DNA of 64,000 nucleotides from positions 231,295 to 295,294 of the forward strand of contig WBMW01003217.1 in assembly GCA_013396635.1 (NCBI GenBank), given 5' to 3'. Shown in pieces: positions 51,301-61,625 of this stretch. Source of the DNA: Penelope pileata. Taxonomy: Eukaryota; Chordata; Aves; Galliformes; Cracidae. The first letter of the stretch is position 1, and the number at the start of each line of letters is the position of its first letter. Both the position numbers and the translations under genes were made by a program. The notes under the pieces were generated by a model. That model had not been told where the DNA came from. It worked only from the letters and a program-made list of their open reading frames with translations, and searched no databases.

Positions 51301-52786
51301 ATCAGAATGAAATCTAACATACACAGTAGGTATTTTAAATGAGATTTACCTCGGAAAATTAATGGTACAGAAGGAAACAGGACCACAATACTCTAAGTGT
51401 CTTGATACATTCCTCTTCTAGCCATATAAGAAACCATACGTTTCTTGCAAATTGAAAGAAAGGTTCGTATGTCAAGATCCATATTTCTAGGCTACTAGAT
51501 TAATTTCTGCTCCAAGTAGACAGACTAGTAATAGTAGGCTTCTGTTTAAAGAAATAAGCCCTTTTTGACGACATTTAACTTAGTGAAACAGTTCAAAGAG
51601 GAATATTTATTTCCTAATTGTCTTGTTCTGGTAAAGTGCTTGGCACTCATAGCAAAAATTAGGAGCAATGAGGCACCTTTCAAGATCAACTTCCATCAAA
51701 GAATATAAATATCATGCAGTGTTGCAAATGAAGGGCATAAAACAAACAAATGAATTCACACACCAAAAGAATTGATGTACAAAGGTTAAAGAAAATCGAT
51801 TAGTAACAAGTGATACATGTGACAAAAGCAGAGGAAGACAACCAGCCCAGAAAATTAATCAGCATATAAATTAATCTCCTTATCTAAGAGCAAATTGGAA
51901 TTGGAAGTAATGCTTTCAGTCTACCTGAGTACTAAAACTTTCTGCTGGAAGAATACTAATATAATACAGCAGAATTTCTGAACTCCTGAGGTAGATAGAG
52001 ATTGAAATTAGATGAAGAGAGATAACATTTCTAGCTTTCTCTAATTCTATTTACTTAGTTCTACAGGTCTTATTTAGCTCATTAGTGACGGCAACATCTT
52101 TGTCTGAATATTGACCAGTTTGTCAGTTATTTAAACAGGAGCTCTGAGAGTTACGGTTGAATTAAAATAGCTGTAAACTTTATAACCATTTATGCACTAA
52201 AGAAGCAATTTCCACAACGCAATAAAAGGAATTTCAAAAGAAAAAGATAAATGAATACAAAAAAGAGTGGATGATATTTATTAAAGTCATTAATTACCTA
52301 CATTTCCTTTCTCTGCCTCAAAAGTTCTAGATATTAGACATTTACTTACACATATTAAAATACTTTCCCCTCATAACTCATTCTGCATTATATCAGCTTA
52401 CAGGTCATTCATTAGACATTCCTTTGGATGAGCACAGCTCAGTCATTCATACAGCCAAACATCTGAAGAATGTGATGTGTTCATTCCTCTCACTATCTAA
52501 TGGGTAACCTACTGCATAACCATTTGTTTTGTTGCTATGGAATCTACGCATTCCACCATTCTTCATATAATCCAACAGGATGAGTAAAAGACTAAGGGAG
52601 CAGGTCAGTTCCCAGCCTAACCACACAAACTATTTTGCAAGCAGGTCATTTCTGCTCTGTGAACTAGAGATCAGTCTAAACAGCGCAGCTCAGTGCAAGC
52701 CTAAGTGCAGAAGGTATGTAAGCAATATTATGAGCATTACGACTATTTGGAGAATGTCATTGCTATTTCTTCATTTTCATCAGTAA

Positions 52787-52806
52787 ACTAAGGATTTATC
52801 CTTAGT
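52787..52806. repeat. 8-bp inverted repeat in an actaag-rich patch
   Basis: The arms actaagga (52787-52794) and tccttagt (52799-52806) pair around ttta. The word actaag recurs at 52813 and again at 52821 just downstream, suggesting local slippage. Confidence 0.65.
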
Positions 52807-54950
52807 AAGTAACTAAGTAAACTAAGGTTTACTTCCCCACCTCATACTTCTGTTTCAGCTAGAAGCTAAGACAGGAGGAGCTGAGGTAATTAACTTCCTT
52901 TAGTCAGCCTTTGTGGCCTTCCACAACAAAGAGAGCCTTCATCTCTATATTCCCACGCATGACCTTCTGTCTAGATATTTCAGAACCAAACACTACTGGA
53001 AAGGGTAAAAGGCAAACAAGTGAAAATTTTAACGCAAGATGTCTCTGAAAATTTGCAAAACATCTAGGTCTTCACCTAGAAAATGTTTTATAGCCTAATT
53101 ATATAGTAGCTTTAAGGTGTTTTTTTTGGTCAACTTGAGAGGTACCCAAACCACTCCTAGAAGCACAGTGGCTCCTCAACTGGAAAAAGAAGTCAGTATT
53201 ATTTAAGCTTTTATGCATGACAAAGTGAATTTTCCAAGCAAAATGATGGAGATGTGACCATTTTAACCTGAATAGTTATTCAATTTTGATTAAGGATTAG
53301 ACTAAAAACACTGAGAAATCATAGTATAAGTTTCCGCACAGGAAAAGCGGAAAAGTATTGTACGTTACAAACACTTTCAGTGAAGACGAAGGAGTTACTA
53401 CTGTGGAAGAAGGAAGCAAGCAAGGTCTCAAAGGAACACATAGCTGCAAGCCTAGGAATCTTAAGGACTAAATGTAGACTTGAGGGGTCGTAAGATCTAT
53501 GAGGTCTCAGGTACACAGTTCCAAAGGGACAGTCTTACTCCATGAGAAAGAAGAGCCAGTACATAGAGCTCTTACCTCTTGTTTGATGACTGTGTTCTTT
53601 TGACTGATGTACAGTGGAACAGATTTACATGGAATTTTTTTTTTCTATGCCAATTTCTGCTAATACTGTACTCTACAGTACAAGCAAAGCTCACACGCTA
53701 GTGTTGTTGCCAAGACACCAAGGCCAGGTCTTATCTTATGTACAAGAGCTGGGATAAGAAAGGTGGGAGAAAGTGTCTTCTCTGTCTCCCAGGTTAGCCC
53801 ACACACTATTGCACACATTTAAGAATCTGTTTCAAGCACTATTGGAATAACATCACATGATCCAAATAACATAAAAACTACAGGATTAGCAGCCGTATGG
53901 ACGGCTATTGGAAGCATGAAAATGTTATATCCTTAGAGCTTTCCTAGAATGGCTTACATTTAGAAGCATCTGAGAGTTCCATTAGTCTATTAAGACTTAA
54001 GATATTTACTCTTCCTTACCTATTAAAAGGAAAAATCTCACTTTGACCTTTCCTTCTGTTTGCCTGACATTCTCTTAAAATAAAAGACCTCAGTGCCAGT
54101 CAAAAAAAACTGCCAATTTAACATTTTCTGCTGCAAGCCTTTAAAATTTACTATAAATCTTTGGCAGCACATTACCTAAACATTTCATCCTTCAAAACAT
54201 GTAATCTTTGAGATAAAAAATACTTTCACAGCAACTCCATAGCCATCAAAAAAATGTCATGAATTGAGATGGCTACACTGGTAAAACTACTTAGTGCTGT
54301 ACATTGTTTTCAGATCAACTGTTTAATACTTTAAAGCCCACAATTTATTCCAAGGAAATAAACAGCATGTAACTGTATAAGGTTCTTCTTCCCTAGCCAT
54401 GTACTTCAGACCTGCCTTGCCTGGTACAGAATGTAAAAATGGACGTACATAAGTGTAACCAAAGATTTGTGTAGTGACTGTAGCCTAACCAGTTCCTAAT
54501 GAGATGTATATACGCACAAAACAAGCAACAATGGCATTCTAATAATCTCCCAGCCTCCAATCAGTTTTGTGGGACTTCAAAGATCACACGTGCTTTCTAT
54601 AGCTTTCTATAAGTGTAAGAGAAATGAGATTCCAAATAAAAAAAGTAATCCCATTTTAAATTAAGGAACTTTTAAACTAACCATCTCTCTTGTGCAGGTA
54701 GCTTAAATTTTATAAGAATGTCAGTCGCAAGTTGAGATTTCTTACTGTATCATGTAATTCTATATATTTTAGATTAAAATATCAAACTTCTGCATTGCTT
54801 TTATTCATTTCATCTAATCTGATTTTTTGGATTAGAAAGAAACGTGATTCTCTACATAACTCCTACAAATTACAGGCCTGTTACCATAAGAAACCAAGCA
54901 AACTACCTCTCTTGTAATTTCCCTTTTTGGCCTTCGGGATTTTCTTCTTA

Positions 54951-54983
54951 GGGGTGTGTGAGTGTGGGTGTGTGTGGGTGTTT
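54951..54983 (+). repeat. interrupted (GT)n microsatellite
   Basis: A GT repeat with single-base interruptions (gtgtgtgagtgtgggtgtgt then gtgggtg) abuts the broken internal end of the mariner fragment. The transposon break may lie within or have been caused at this repeat. Confidence 0.8.
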
Positions 54984-55366
54984 TAACATCCATTGCTTGG
55001 TCTCCATAAATCTTCAGTAAGCATCAATACATGTCAGTGGGTGTGATTTTTTCCACACTGACGAATTCAATGACACACCTCTGCTTCTTATGCACTTTCA
55101 TGTCAGATGCCACTTTGAAGGACTGCCCCTCTGCTGTTGTCTGTCCCTACCTGCTGTAGGGAGCCTGCTTTGGCAAGGGGATTGGACTCGGTCTCTGGAG
55201 GTCCCTTCCAACCCCTACAATTCTGTGATTCTGTGATCTGTCGCACAGCAACAAAGTGTAAGAGAATATTGGTGGGAAGGTTCAACCTCTGCCGCCATAC
55301 TACCAACATCTACCTCTGAAGTTGTGGGTCAGCATAATAAAATAGGAGGCTTTACTTTCAGAGTGA
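54984..55366 (-). mobile_element. mariner-like DNA transposon fragment (Galluhop type), split by CR1
   Basis: This is a minus-strand copy of the element seen at 35629-35853. The terminal repeat lies at about 55339-55366 (aaaataggaggctttacttt on the plus strand). Reading leftward come the leader and then the transposase N-terminus, for which the minus strand gives KQRCVIEFVSVEKITPTDMY, a stop, then CLLKIYGDQAMDV, the helix-turn-helix part of the family. Similarity ends at about 54984, so the catalytic domain is absent. A CR1 (55146-55237) interrupts the leader; removing it restores continuous similarity to the first copy. It preserves more transposase sequence (about 45 codons) than the plus-strand copy but carries a stop and is non-functional. 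Confidence 0.83.
55146..55237 (+). mobile_element. CR1 LINE 3' end nested in mariner
   Basis: This is a roughly 92-base CR1 copy: the end of the coding region (cctacctgctgtaggga), the 3' UTR with ggtcccttccaacccctac, and the tail ATTCTGTGATTCTGTGAT at 55220-55237. It is flanked on both sides by ctgtc (55141-55145 and 55238-55242), a probable target-site duplication, because the mariner copy at 35629-35853 has this site only once (as its reverse complement, gacag). It is of the same class as 6551-6917. Confidence 0.9.
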
Positions 55367-55727
55367 CAATCTTACCAAAATCCCTTTACACAAAAACTAG
55401 ACTTCCTTTTTCAGAGCTCATCAGAAGTACACCATTATGCATCTATCAGTATCAGCCATAAGTTAAGAAACAAGCAGGAAAAGTCAATCCTTGATCCAGA
55501 AATCTTATTGTTCAAGGCAGATTCTTAATTCAAGGCAGGCATGGACAACAATTAAATACACTGGGATATACAAAGAAACAACACATTTTTAATTATTAGT
55601 TTGCATAACCAGACTCATCATTCTTGTGGCTCTTAAGGCCGTCACTAAAGGAGTTTGAAAGTTGACACCTTCCAAACGGCCCTCCAAAGGTGTTTGTCTA
55701 GACAGCTGGAGAAACAGATGGTGAAAA

Positions 55728-55800
55728 GTCATAGAACACATTCAGTTGAAAGGGATCTCAGGTCATCTAGGTGTTGAGCAGGGCTTTGGACTATCTAGCT
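55728..55800 (-). mobile_element. diverged CR1 3' tail remnant
   Basis: The plus strand reads tcatagaacacattcagttg, then aaagggatctcaggtcatctaggt, which matches the reversed CR1 tail and 3' UTR layout (catagaat... ttggaagggacct ... catctagtcc) with several differences. No coding part is recognisable. It is a short, old fragment. Confidence 0.55.
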
Positions 55801-56983
55801 TGTTGTTCAGCTATTTCTATTGCTGTACAATGAGTGAGCTGTGTGATGAATGCCCAGCTGAAGTTGAAAACTTCAGATTTCAGTTCTATGGCAGAGAAAT
55901 AATAGCTGTCTCCTCAGGATAAAACAAGCTAAGGAAGTAGAGAGCATTACAATTCAGGAAAGGGATATTTCCTTTCAGGAAGCTGAATTATTACAGCCAA
56001 AAGAAGGAGAAAATATTTAGGACTCTTTTGTACATGAGAGAACAGTGTTCTTATTTTAGCACTATAATGGAATTAGTTTCTTAGTCTTCTATGCAATCTC
56101 TTCTCTCTCTCCTTTAGTCCTCAAGCACTTGGTTGCATTTCTTTCTCTCAGTCCATCTTGCATTTAAAGACTGAAAACATTTTATGATTCGTTACCATGG
56201 ATCCTCTCCTATTCTGAACTTCATTTGATATAACATTAATTCTCGGAATAGAAAGATTTCTTGAATTACGCTGGAAAGTTCACCTTTATAGAAGACCCTT
56301 CCTTGCAATGGACTTGTTCCACTGAAAATTCTCATATAGCTGGATTAAGATAGATTTTGTTTGGAATAAGGGAGGAATCTCTATAAAGAAGAAAGAGGAC
56401 AAGGAGGCAATATTTCTCTAAACTAAGAGTGTAAATGAACTCAACAGTTTAGAGCTAGGTCTGTGTTCCTGGGTGCTACCCAAGAACTTGGCCCCAACTT
56501 CAGGGTAATTTACAACTACAGTTCTTTCATACTTATGTAGTTAGGACTAGACACCTTGCTTCTACCAGACAGTTAGCACACCCTGAACAGCAATCACACC
56601 GAGCAGAAGGCAGCCCTGAGAAGAAGCTGAAGCTATTTAGAAACATTTAGGAAATTTTTCTTATTTTTGTCAGGAGAATGATGAGTGGAATCTTGTCTAC
56701 TTCAGTAGCATCATACGATAAACATAGTCATCTTTACATGCATGACAAACAGAACCTGATAGTAGTGTCCTGCCTGTGTATATTCAGGGAGTCAGAATCA
56801 AATCCTTGTCCAGAGTGCTGAAATGCAAGGGGCTTCTTTGGAGATGAGCAAAATGTGCTTCTTGCTTTCCAGTTAAGTCTGCAGCATTAAATCATTTACA
56901 CAAATTTAACTGACTATTTAAAAAGATTAAATAAAAGTTTAGTTTCACACATGAAAAATTTCTACCTCAGATTTCTTCTTTTA
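55801..56983. other. unique sequence between CR1 copies
   Basis: I recognise no gene or repeat family here. The open frames are short and without motifs. Confidence 0.5.
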
Positions 56984-57760
56984 CATAGAATCATAGAATC
57001 CTTAGAGTTGGAAGGGACCTTTAAAGGTCATCTAGTCCAACTCCCCTGCAACGTACAGGGACATCTACAGCTAGGTCAGGTTGCTCAGAGCTTGGTCCAG
57101 CCTGACCTTGAACGTCTCCAGGGACTGGAGGTCTCCAGGGACCACATCTCTGGGCAACCTGTTCCAGCACTTCACCACCCTTACTGTAAAAAGCTTTTTC
57201 CTTAAATTTAACCTAAATTTCCTCTCTTTCAGTTTAAAGCCATTCCCCCTTGTCCTATCCCCACGGGCCCTGCTGAAGTGTCTGTCCCCCTCTTTCTTAT
57301 AGCTCCCCTTAAGATGTTTAAAGGCCGCTATCAGGTCACCACAGAGCCTTCTCTTCTCCAGGCTGAACGGCCCCAGCTCTCTCAGCCTGTCCTCATAGGG
57401 GAGGTGTTGCATTCCCTGGATCATTTTTGTGGTCCAACAGCTCCATGTCTCTCCTGTGCTGAGGACTCCACATCTGGACGCAGTGCTCCAGGTGAGGTCT
57501 CACAGCACAGAGCAGAGGGGCAGGGTCACCTCCCTTGGCCTGCTGGCCACGCTGCTTTTGATGCAGCCCAGGATCCAGTTGGCTTTGTGGGCTGCAAGGG
57601 CACATCGCTGGCTCACATCCATCTTGCCATCCACCAGGACCCCCAAGTCCTTTTCAGCAGAGCTGTGCTCTATCCTTTTGTCCCCCAGCTTGGACTGATA
57701 GTAGGGGTTACCATGGCACAGGTGCAAGACCTTACACTCGGATTTGTTGAAGCTCGTCAG
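56984..57760 (-). mobile_element. CR1 LINE, about 780 bp, frameshifted
   Basis: This is the longest CR1 copy fully inside the window, on the minus strand. The tail appears as catagaatcatagaatcc from 56984, followed by the 3' UTR and ORF2 C-terminus. The 5' truncation point is near 57760, where recognisable similarity fades. It carries a locally duplicated gtctccagggac (57114-57125 and 57131-57142), which makes the SLETFK segment longer than in the other copies. Its 3' UTR differs from both other classes (gggacctttaaaggtcatct). Confidence 0.94.
57071..57727 (-). pseudogene. CR1 ORF2 C-terminal region, two frameshifts
   Basis: On the minus strand the CR1 protein is readable in three successive frames. 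From 57727 to about 57505 it gives EKDLGVLVDGKMDVSQRCAL, then AAHKANWILGCIKSSVASRPREVTL. From about 57505 to 57425 it gives AVRPHLEHCVQMWSPQHRRDMELL. From about 57424 to the TAG at 57071-57073 it gives LPYEDRLRELGPFSLEKRRL through WNRLPRDVV to LDQALSNLT. The switches mark small indels near 57505 and 57425. The region lies downstream of the reverse transcriptase catalytic core. An insertion (PGDLQ) precedes SLETFK because of the local duplication. It is dead as a gene. Confidence 0.88.
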
Positions 57761-58544
57761 TTAATATTCTCCCAGATATTCAAGCTTTTTGTTCCTTGTT
57801 AACACTTAGCTTTCGTTACTGTCTTCAGTCTCTATTCATATTGAGCTGTAGAACTGCTCTCAGATGTACCTTGAGGAAAGTGGGATCCATACACCTACTA
57901 ACCCTTTAAACAAAACACATTTTTAGATCTTCACTGAACTAAGGATGAAATGCGTTATTTGAGTTTCATACTTCAGAAGCTGTTCAGATAAGAACTAGGG
58001 AAGATGAGGAGTAAGATATTTTGCTCTAATGCAATCAGACTTTAGATGGACTAAACACCTGCAGGAACTGAAGATCCAGATCTCTACTAACAGAATCCAG
58101 CATCTTTTGGTCACGTTGCTTCCAGCTGCAGCAAGAAAACTGTGAGAAACATTTGTCTCATTGATACATTTTCAACTAGGTTCTTCAGGGTTTTAATGTA
58201 AAAGCAAAATTTGAAACTCATTTCTCACAATCTGTAACAACATAACAAAAACTTCTCATACATTCTGATAGAGTTAGGGATGACTCACTTGCTTCTAGTA
58301 TTAGTGTGCCCTGTCACTGTGACCAGAGCTTTCTTCATAGAATTATTGGTACAAGTATCTTATGAACAGTAACAGTGTATTACTCCTGTGTTTCCAACAC
58401 ATTAATTTGAAGACTTCTTAGTTTTGTTTCTCTTAATATGATGTTAATGCACTCTTTTCATGATTCCAAGCAATGTTTTATTTGTGCTGACACAAAGGAA
58501 TCTGAAAAGCGCCTTTCAGAGTCTAACAGGAAGCAAACTAAGAC
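57761..58544. other. unique sequence, no gene seen
   Basis: AT-rich sequence between two CR1 insertions, without recognisable coding or repeat content. Confidence 0.5.
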
Positions 58545-58670
58545 TCACAGAATCATCTGGGTTCAAAGGCACCTCTTGAGACCATCTAGTCCAACCTCCC
58601 TGCTCAGGCATGATCAGCTAGAACAGTTGACCAGGACTGTGTCCAGTTCAGTTTTGAATATTTTCAGAAA
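58545..58670 (-). mobile_element. older CR1 3' end fragment
   Basis: The plus strand shows tcacagaatcatctgggttc and caaaggcacctcttgagacc, then catctagtccaacctccctg and an accaggactgtgtccag block, which is the reversed 3' UTR and C-terminal end of an older CR1 class. It is more diverged than the other tails. It may be the 3' end of the same insertion as the reverse transcriptase fragment at 58853-59358, with the part between them deleted, since orientation and order agree. Confidence 0.8.
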
Positions 58671-58852
58671 TTTTTAGAGCACAGTCCCCTTACAGCTAGC
58701 ATTATATCTATTCGCTTATTTTCTTCACAATGAAATAAACGTTAATGCAAAAGATGACAAAAGAAAGCATTTGACCTTTGTCTCTAGCATCTATATAATA
58801 ACTTTCCCTGACATTACCCAAGCAGTACCTCGATTTTAGAAAGCAGGCTATG

Positions 58853-59149
58853 AATCATAGTGAGGGCGCACTTGATCCCACTGTCAGTGTCATTAATGAA
58901 GATATTAAATAGCATTGGTCCCAGTACTGACCCCTGAGGTACACCACTTGTCACTGATCTCCATCTGGACATTGAGCCACTGACCACTACTCTCTGGATA
59001 TGATCTTGCAACCAGTTCTTCATCCATTGAACAGTCCACCCATTAAATCTATATCTTTCCAATTTAAAGAAAACAATGTTGTGAGGAACTGCGTCAAAGA
59101 CCTTACTGAAGTCCAGAGAGATTACATCAGTGGCTCTTCCCTTGTCCAT
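58853..59149 (-). pseudogene. CR1 reverse transcriptase fragment (motifs A to B)
   Basis: The open minus-strand frame starting at 59149 reads KGRATDVISLDFSKVFDAV (the region around motif A, with its catalytic Asp in LDFSK.FD), then WLQDHIQRVVVSG and VPQGSVLGPMLFNIFIND (motif B region, with the invariant PQGS.LGP). It ends in SGIKCAL. The next motif in this family, FADD, with the two metal-binding aspartates, is missing: similarity stops and unrelated residues follow. The Met at the start lies inside the domain and is not a true start. Without motif C the fragment cannot encode an active polymerase. Confidence 0.87.
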
Positions 59150-59358
59150 CGATGCAGTTACACCATCATAGAAGGTTGATCAGGCAGGATTTGCCTTGGT
59201 GAAGACATGCCGTTTGTCCCATATCACCTTCCAGTATTCCACGTGCATAGTTTCCAGGAGGACCTGTTCCATGATCTTCCCTGGCAGAGGTGAGGCTGAC
59301 AGGTCAATAGTTCCCTTGGTCATCTTTTCTACCCTTCTTAAAAATGAATGTGACCTTA
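58853..59358 (-). mobile_element. CR1 LINE internal fragment, reverse transcriptase core
   Basis: This is a minus-strand fragment covering the central reverse transcriptase region of an older CR1. On the plus strand it begins near ggcgcacttgatcccactg and ends near cccttcttaaaaatgaatg. Upstream coding phrases (KKGR-type and NYRPVSLTS-type blocks on the minus strand around 59270-59340) are present but frame-disrupted. It is the only part of the window that retains reverse transcriptase catalytic-domain sequence. Confidence 0.88.
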
Positions 59359-59468
59359 AAGCTCATTGTCTTCATTGACATAACAGACTTCTAAAACAGT
59401 AAAACTAGGTGCCAAATATTCTTTAATGCAAGATGAATGAAATTATATGCTTCCAATCCCAGTCTCCA

Positions 59469-59506
59469 CCCCCCCNNNNNNCCCTGCCCCCCCCCCCCCC
59501 CCCCCC
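59469..59506 (+). repeat. poly-C tract with 6-N assembly gap
   Basis: Seven C (59469-59475) are followed by six N (59476-59481), then ccctg and twenty C (59487-59506). The N run shows that the assembly did not resolve the length of the C tract. The true number of bases is unknown. Confidence 0.97.
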
Positions 59507-59925
59507 AAGATTCTTTTCCCAAAAACAGGAAAAGGGATTATATTTTTGCAATCTGGTTATCGGTTAAAACACATTAAGAGCATTGGAATCAAAAAATTAT
59601 GATGCAGAACTCCATCACACATCCTTGGCCTCACATATTCTGCATTTTTTGCAATAGTCTCATTTCAGCTGAAGAGGCCAAGCTTGGATCCACAACAGCC
59701 ATCAGAATAAGTTGGAATATTCCTCGATGATAAGAGTTCTGAGCACAAATAGTCTCAGGATAATAGCTTCCAAGAACTCAGGTCTCCTCTTAAATGAATA
59801 TAACGATTACAAAAACCTAATCACTGTCTTAGCTGCATACCTGCCTTCAGAAGAAAGCATTCACTCTGAGTCCCTAATGGCCATAAGTGGCTAGCACATA
59901 GCTGCGATTTAAGCATTTATCATGC

Positions 59926-59973
59926 TTTGAGAGCATTGAATATTCACAATTCGAGAGCATTGAATATTCAGAA
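59926..59973 (+). repeat. 24-bp tandem duplication
   Basis: Two adjacent copies share gagagcattgaatattca; the first (59926-59949) ends caa and the second (59950-59973) ends gaa, and they also differ near their start (tttg versus ttcg). Confidence 0.85.
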
Positions 59974-61398
59974 CACTCCCTATAAATCACATACAGATCC
60001 TTATTCAGTATGAGATATCAACAAACAGCTTCTCCTTTACTAAATCTGTAAAGACCCTAAGCCCTTAGCTGGAGAAGCTGGCACACACACAATCTGTTAA
60101 CAGGAGAGGAAGAGATGGAAGAAGGAAGGGTGATACGTCAGGTTGTCCTGTGACAAAAGCGGGCATCATACACTTGCATATCAGCAATACTACTTCATTT
60201 TTCAATCATGGCTCTTCTAGGAATACACATTGCCTCCAACTCATGATGGACTTTAAGCGTATTCCAGTACTCATGCAACAAGTTGAATATGGTGGACTGA
60301 ATTTATTTTGAAATTAATACACATGATCTTTGTGCTGCCTAGCGAGGAGCTCCTTAATGGAAATAATTCACTGAAGTAAGACGAATAAGTTGTTTTAATT
60401 CTGGTGTGGCTAGGTCTTCACCAAGATTGCTGGGAGAACGCTCCAGACAGATGTTAACTCCATGTCAGAATGTGGCAGGAGCACTGAGCACTCCTGTGTT
60501 CTGCATACAGTCACAATGACTCCACAATCTCTGAAAGTAATAAACCACTTCTGCCGAACACTCCAAAATATAAAGAGACATTACAGCATGTAAGATCAAA
60601 ATCTAACTCATTTAGGCCTGGACTATGTTAAGGCCCTGAACAACGGGGCCTTAGCAGCAAGGAAGTTAACAGCAAGACAATTTTGCTACCTGCAATGTGG
60701 AATGAAAGCCTTCTGTATACAGTTTTGTCACATAGTACATTCTTTTGACACAATCTAAACTTTCTGTACAAGAAACATCAAAATAGCATTCATTTCAGTC
60801 AAATATGTTTTGTGTATAGCGTTTTTGTTTCCTCTAAAATAGAAAGGTGTCAGTAGTCAGAAAAAAAAATACGCTACGTCAAACAAAACAGGCAAGTCTA
60901 TCAAGCCTGAGGACATTATGGAAATGATACAAATAAACTATGGTTTTGAACTAAAGAGCATTTAGTAGCAAGCTGAAAACCTATTTTAAAGGTTTCAGTT
61001 TCAGGAAAGGTCAGGAAAATTCATTCATTAGAATTACGGGAGGTAAGAATTTCTTATAAATATTACAGGGCCATTAAAAATTGCCATCAGTTTAAAATGG
61101 ACTTAAATCATATTCATTAATTATTAAGCATTACTCTAGTTCACTGTTGTTTTTAATGGAATGAACTTTGTTCAACTGCAGTAACATCACTGCTACCTAT
61201 TTATAGACAACTCATCTTTTGGTATAGAAATGCCTTTTCATGTTGGTATCAAAGGTGGTTTTCCCTCTGTAGCAAGACTTCTAATCTCACATAAAAGTAA
61301 ACCATTACTTGATGAATGAATGAGACAGAACTGAGGATGCTTATGAATTTCATAGCATCCCATGTGCACATTCACAATACTACTGATAAAACAGTCAT

Positions 61399-61625
61399 GT
61401 TTAAGACTAGATATAAGGAAGAAATTCTTCACTGTGAGGGTGGTGAGACACTGGAACAGGTTGCCCAGAGAAGTTGTGGATGCCCCCTCCCTGGAAGTAT
61501 TCAAAGCCAGGCTGGATGGGGCTTTGGGCAACCTGGTCTAGTGGGAGGTGCCCTCGCCCATGGCAGGGGGGTTGGAACAAGATCATTTCTAAGGCCCCTT
61601 CCAACCTGAACCATTCTATGATTCT
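61399..61625 (+). mobile_element. CR1 LINE 3' end, plus strand
   Basis: This is a 5'-truncated CR1 copy of about 227 bases. The coding part, read in the correct frame, gives DIRKKFFTVRVVRHWNRLPR, then EVVDAPSLEVFKARLDGALGNLV, and ends at the TAG at 61539-61541. Then come the 3' UTR (gcaggggggttggaacaaga, ggccccttccaacctgaacc) and a short tail CATTCTATGATTC at 61612-61624, with only about one and a half octamers. The short C-terminal coding segment is intact, suggesting a fairly young insertion. No clear target duplication is visible. Confidence 0.94.

Larger units (their letters stand above)
35854..54950. other. 19 kb without recognisable gene or transposon
   Basis: This is the longest stretch without an identifiable mobile element. 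It is AT-rich with many A/T runs: 36440-36454, 38279-38288, 38341-38355, 41249-41271, 41429-41450, 42462-42479 and 46258-46332. Small structures are listed separately: the 11-bp hairpin at 42611-42635, the 11-bp tandem repeat at 47142-47163, the 14-bp tandem repeat at 48357-48383 and the hairpin at 52787-52806. Open frames reach at most 129 codons (36761-37150, minus) and show no domains. It could be intronic, or hold non-coding regulatory DNA, which cannot be judged from one sequence. Confidence 0.5.
59359..61398. other. unique sequence with poly-C gap and a tandem duplication
   Basis: No gene is recognised. It contains the poly-C tract with an N gap (59469-59506) and a 24-bp tandem duplication (59926-59973), both listed separately. 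Confidence 0.5.

Noticed and set aside
57278..57802. 174-codon plus-strand frame, the longest in the window
   Set aside because: It is antisense to the CR1 ORF2 remnant at 57071-57727 and is a by-product of that GC-rich sequence.
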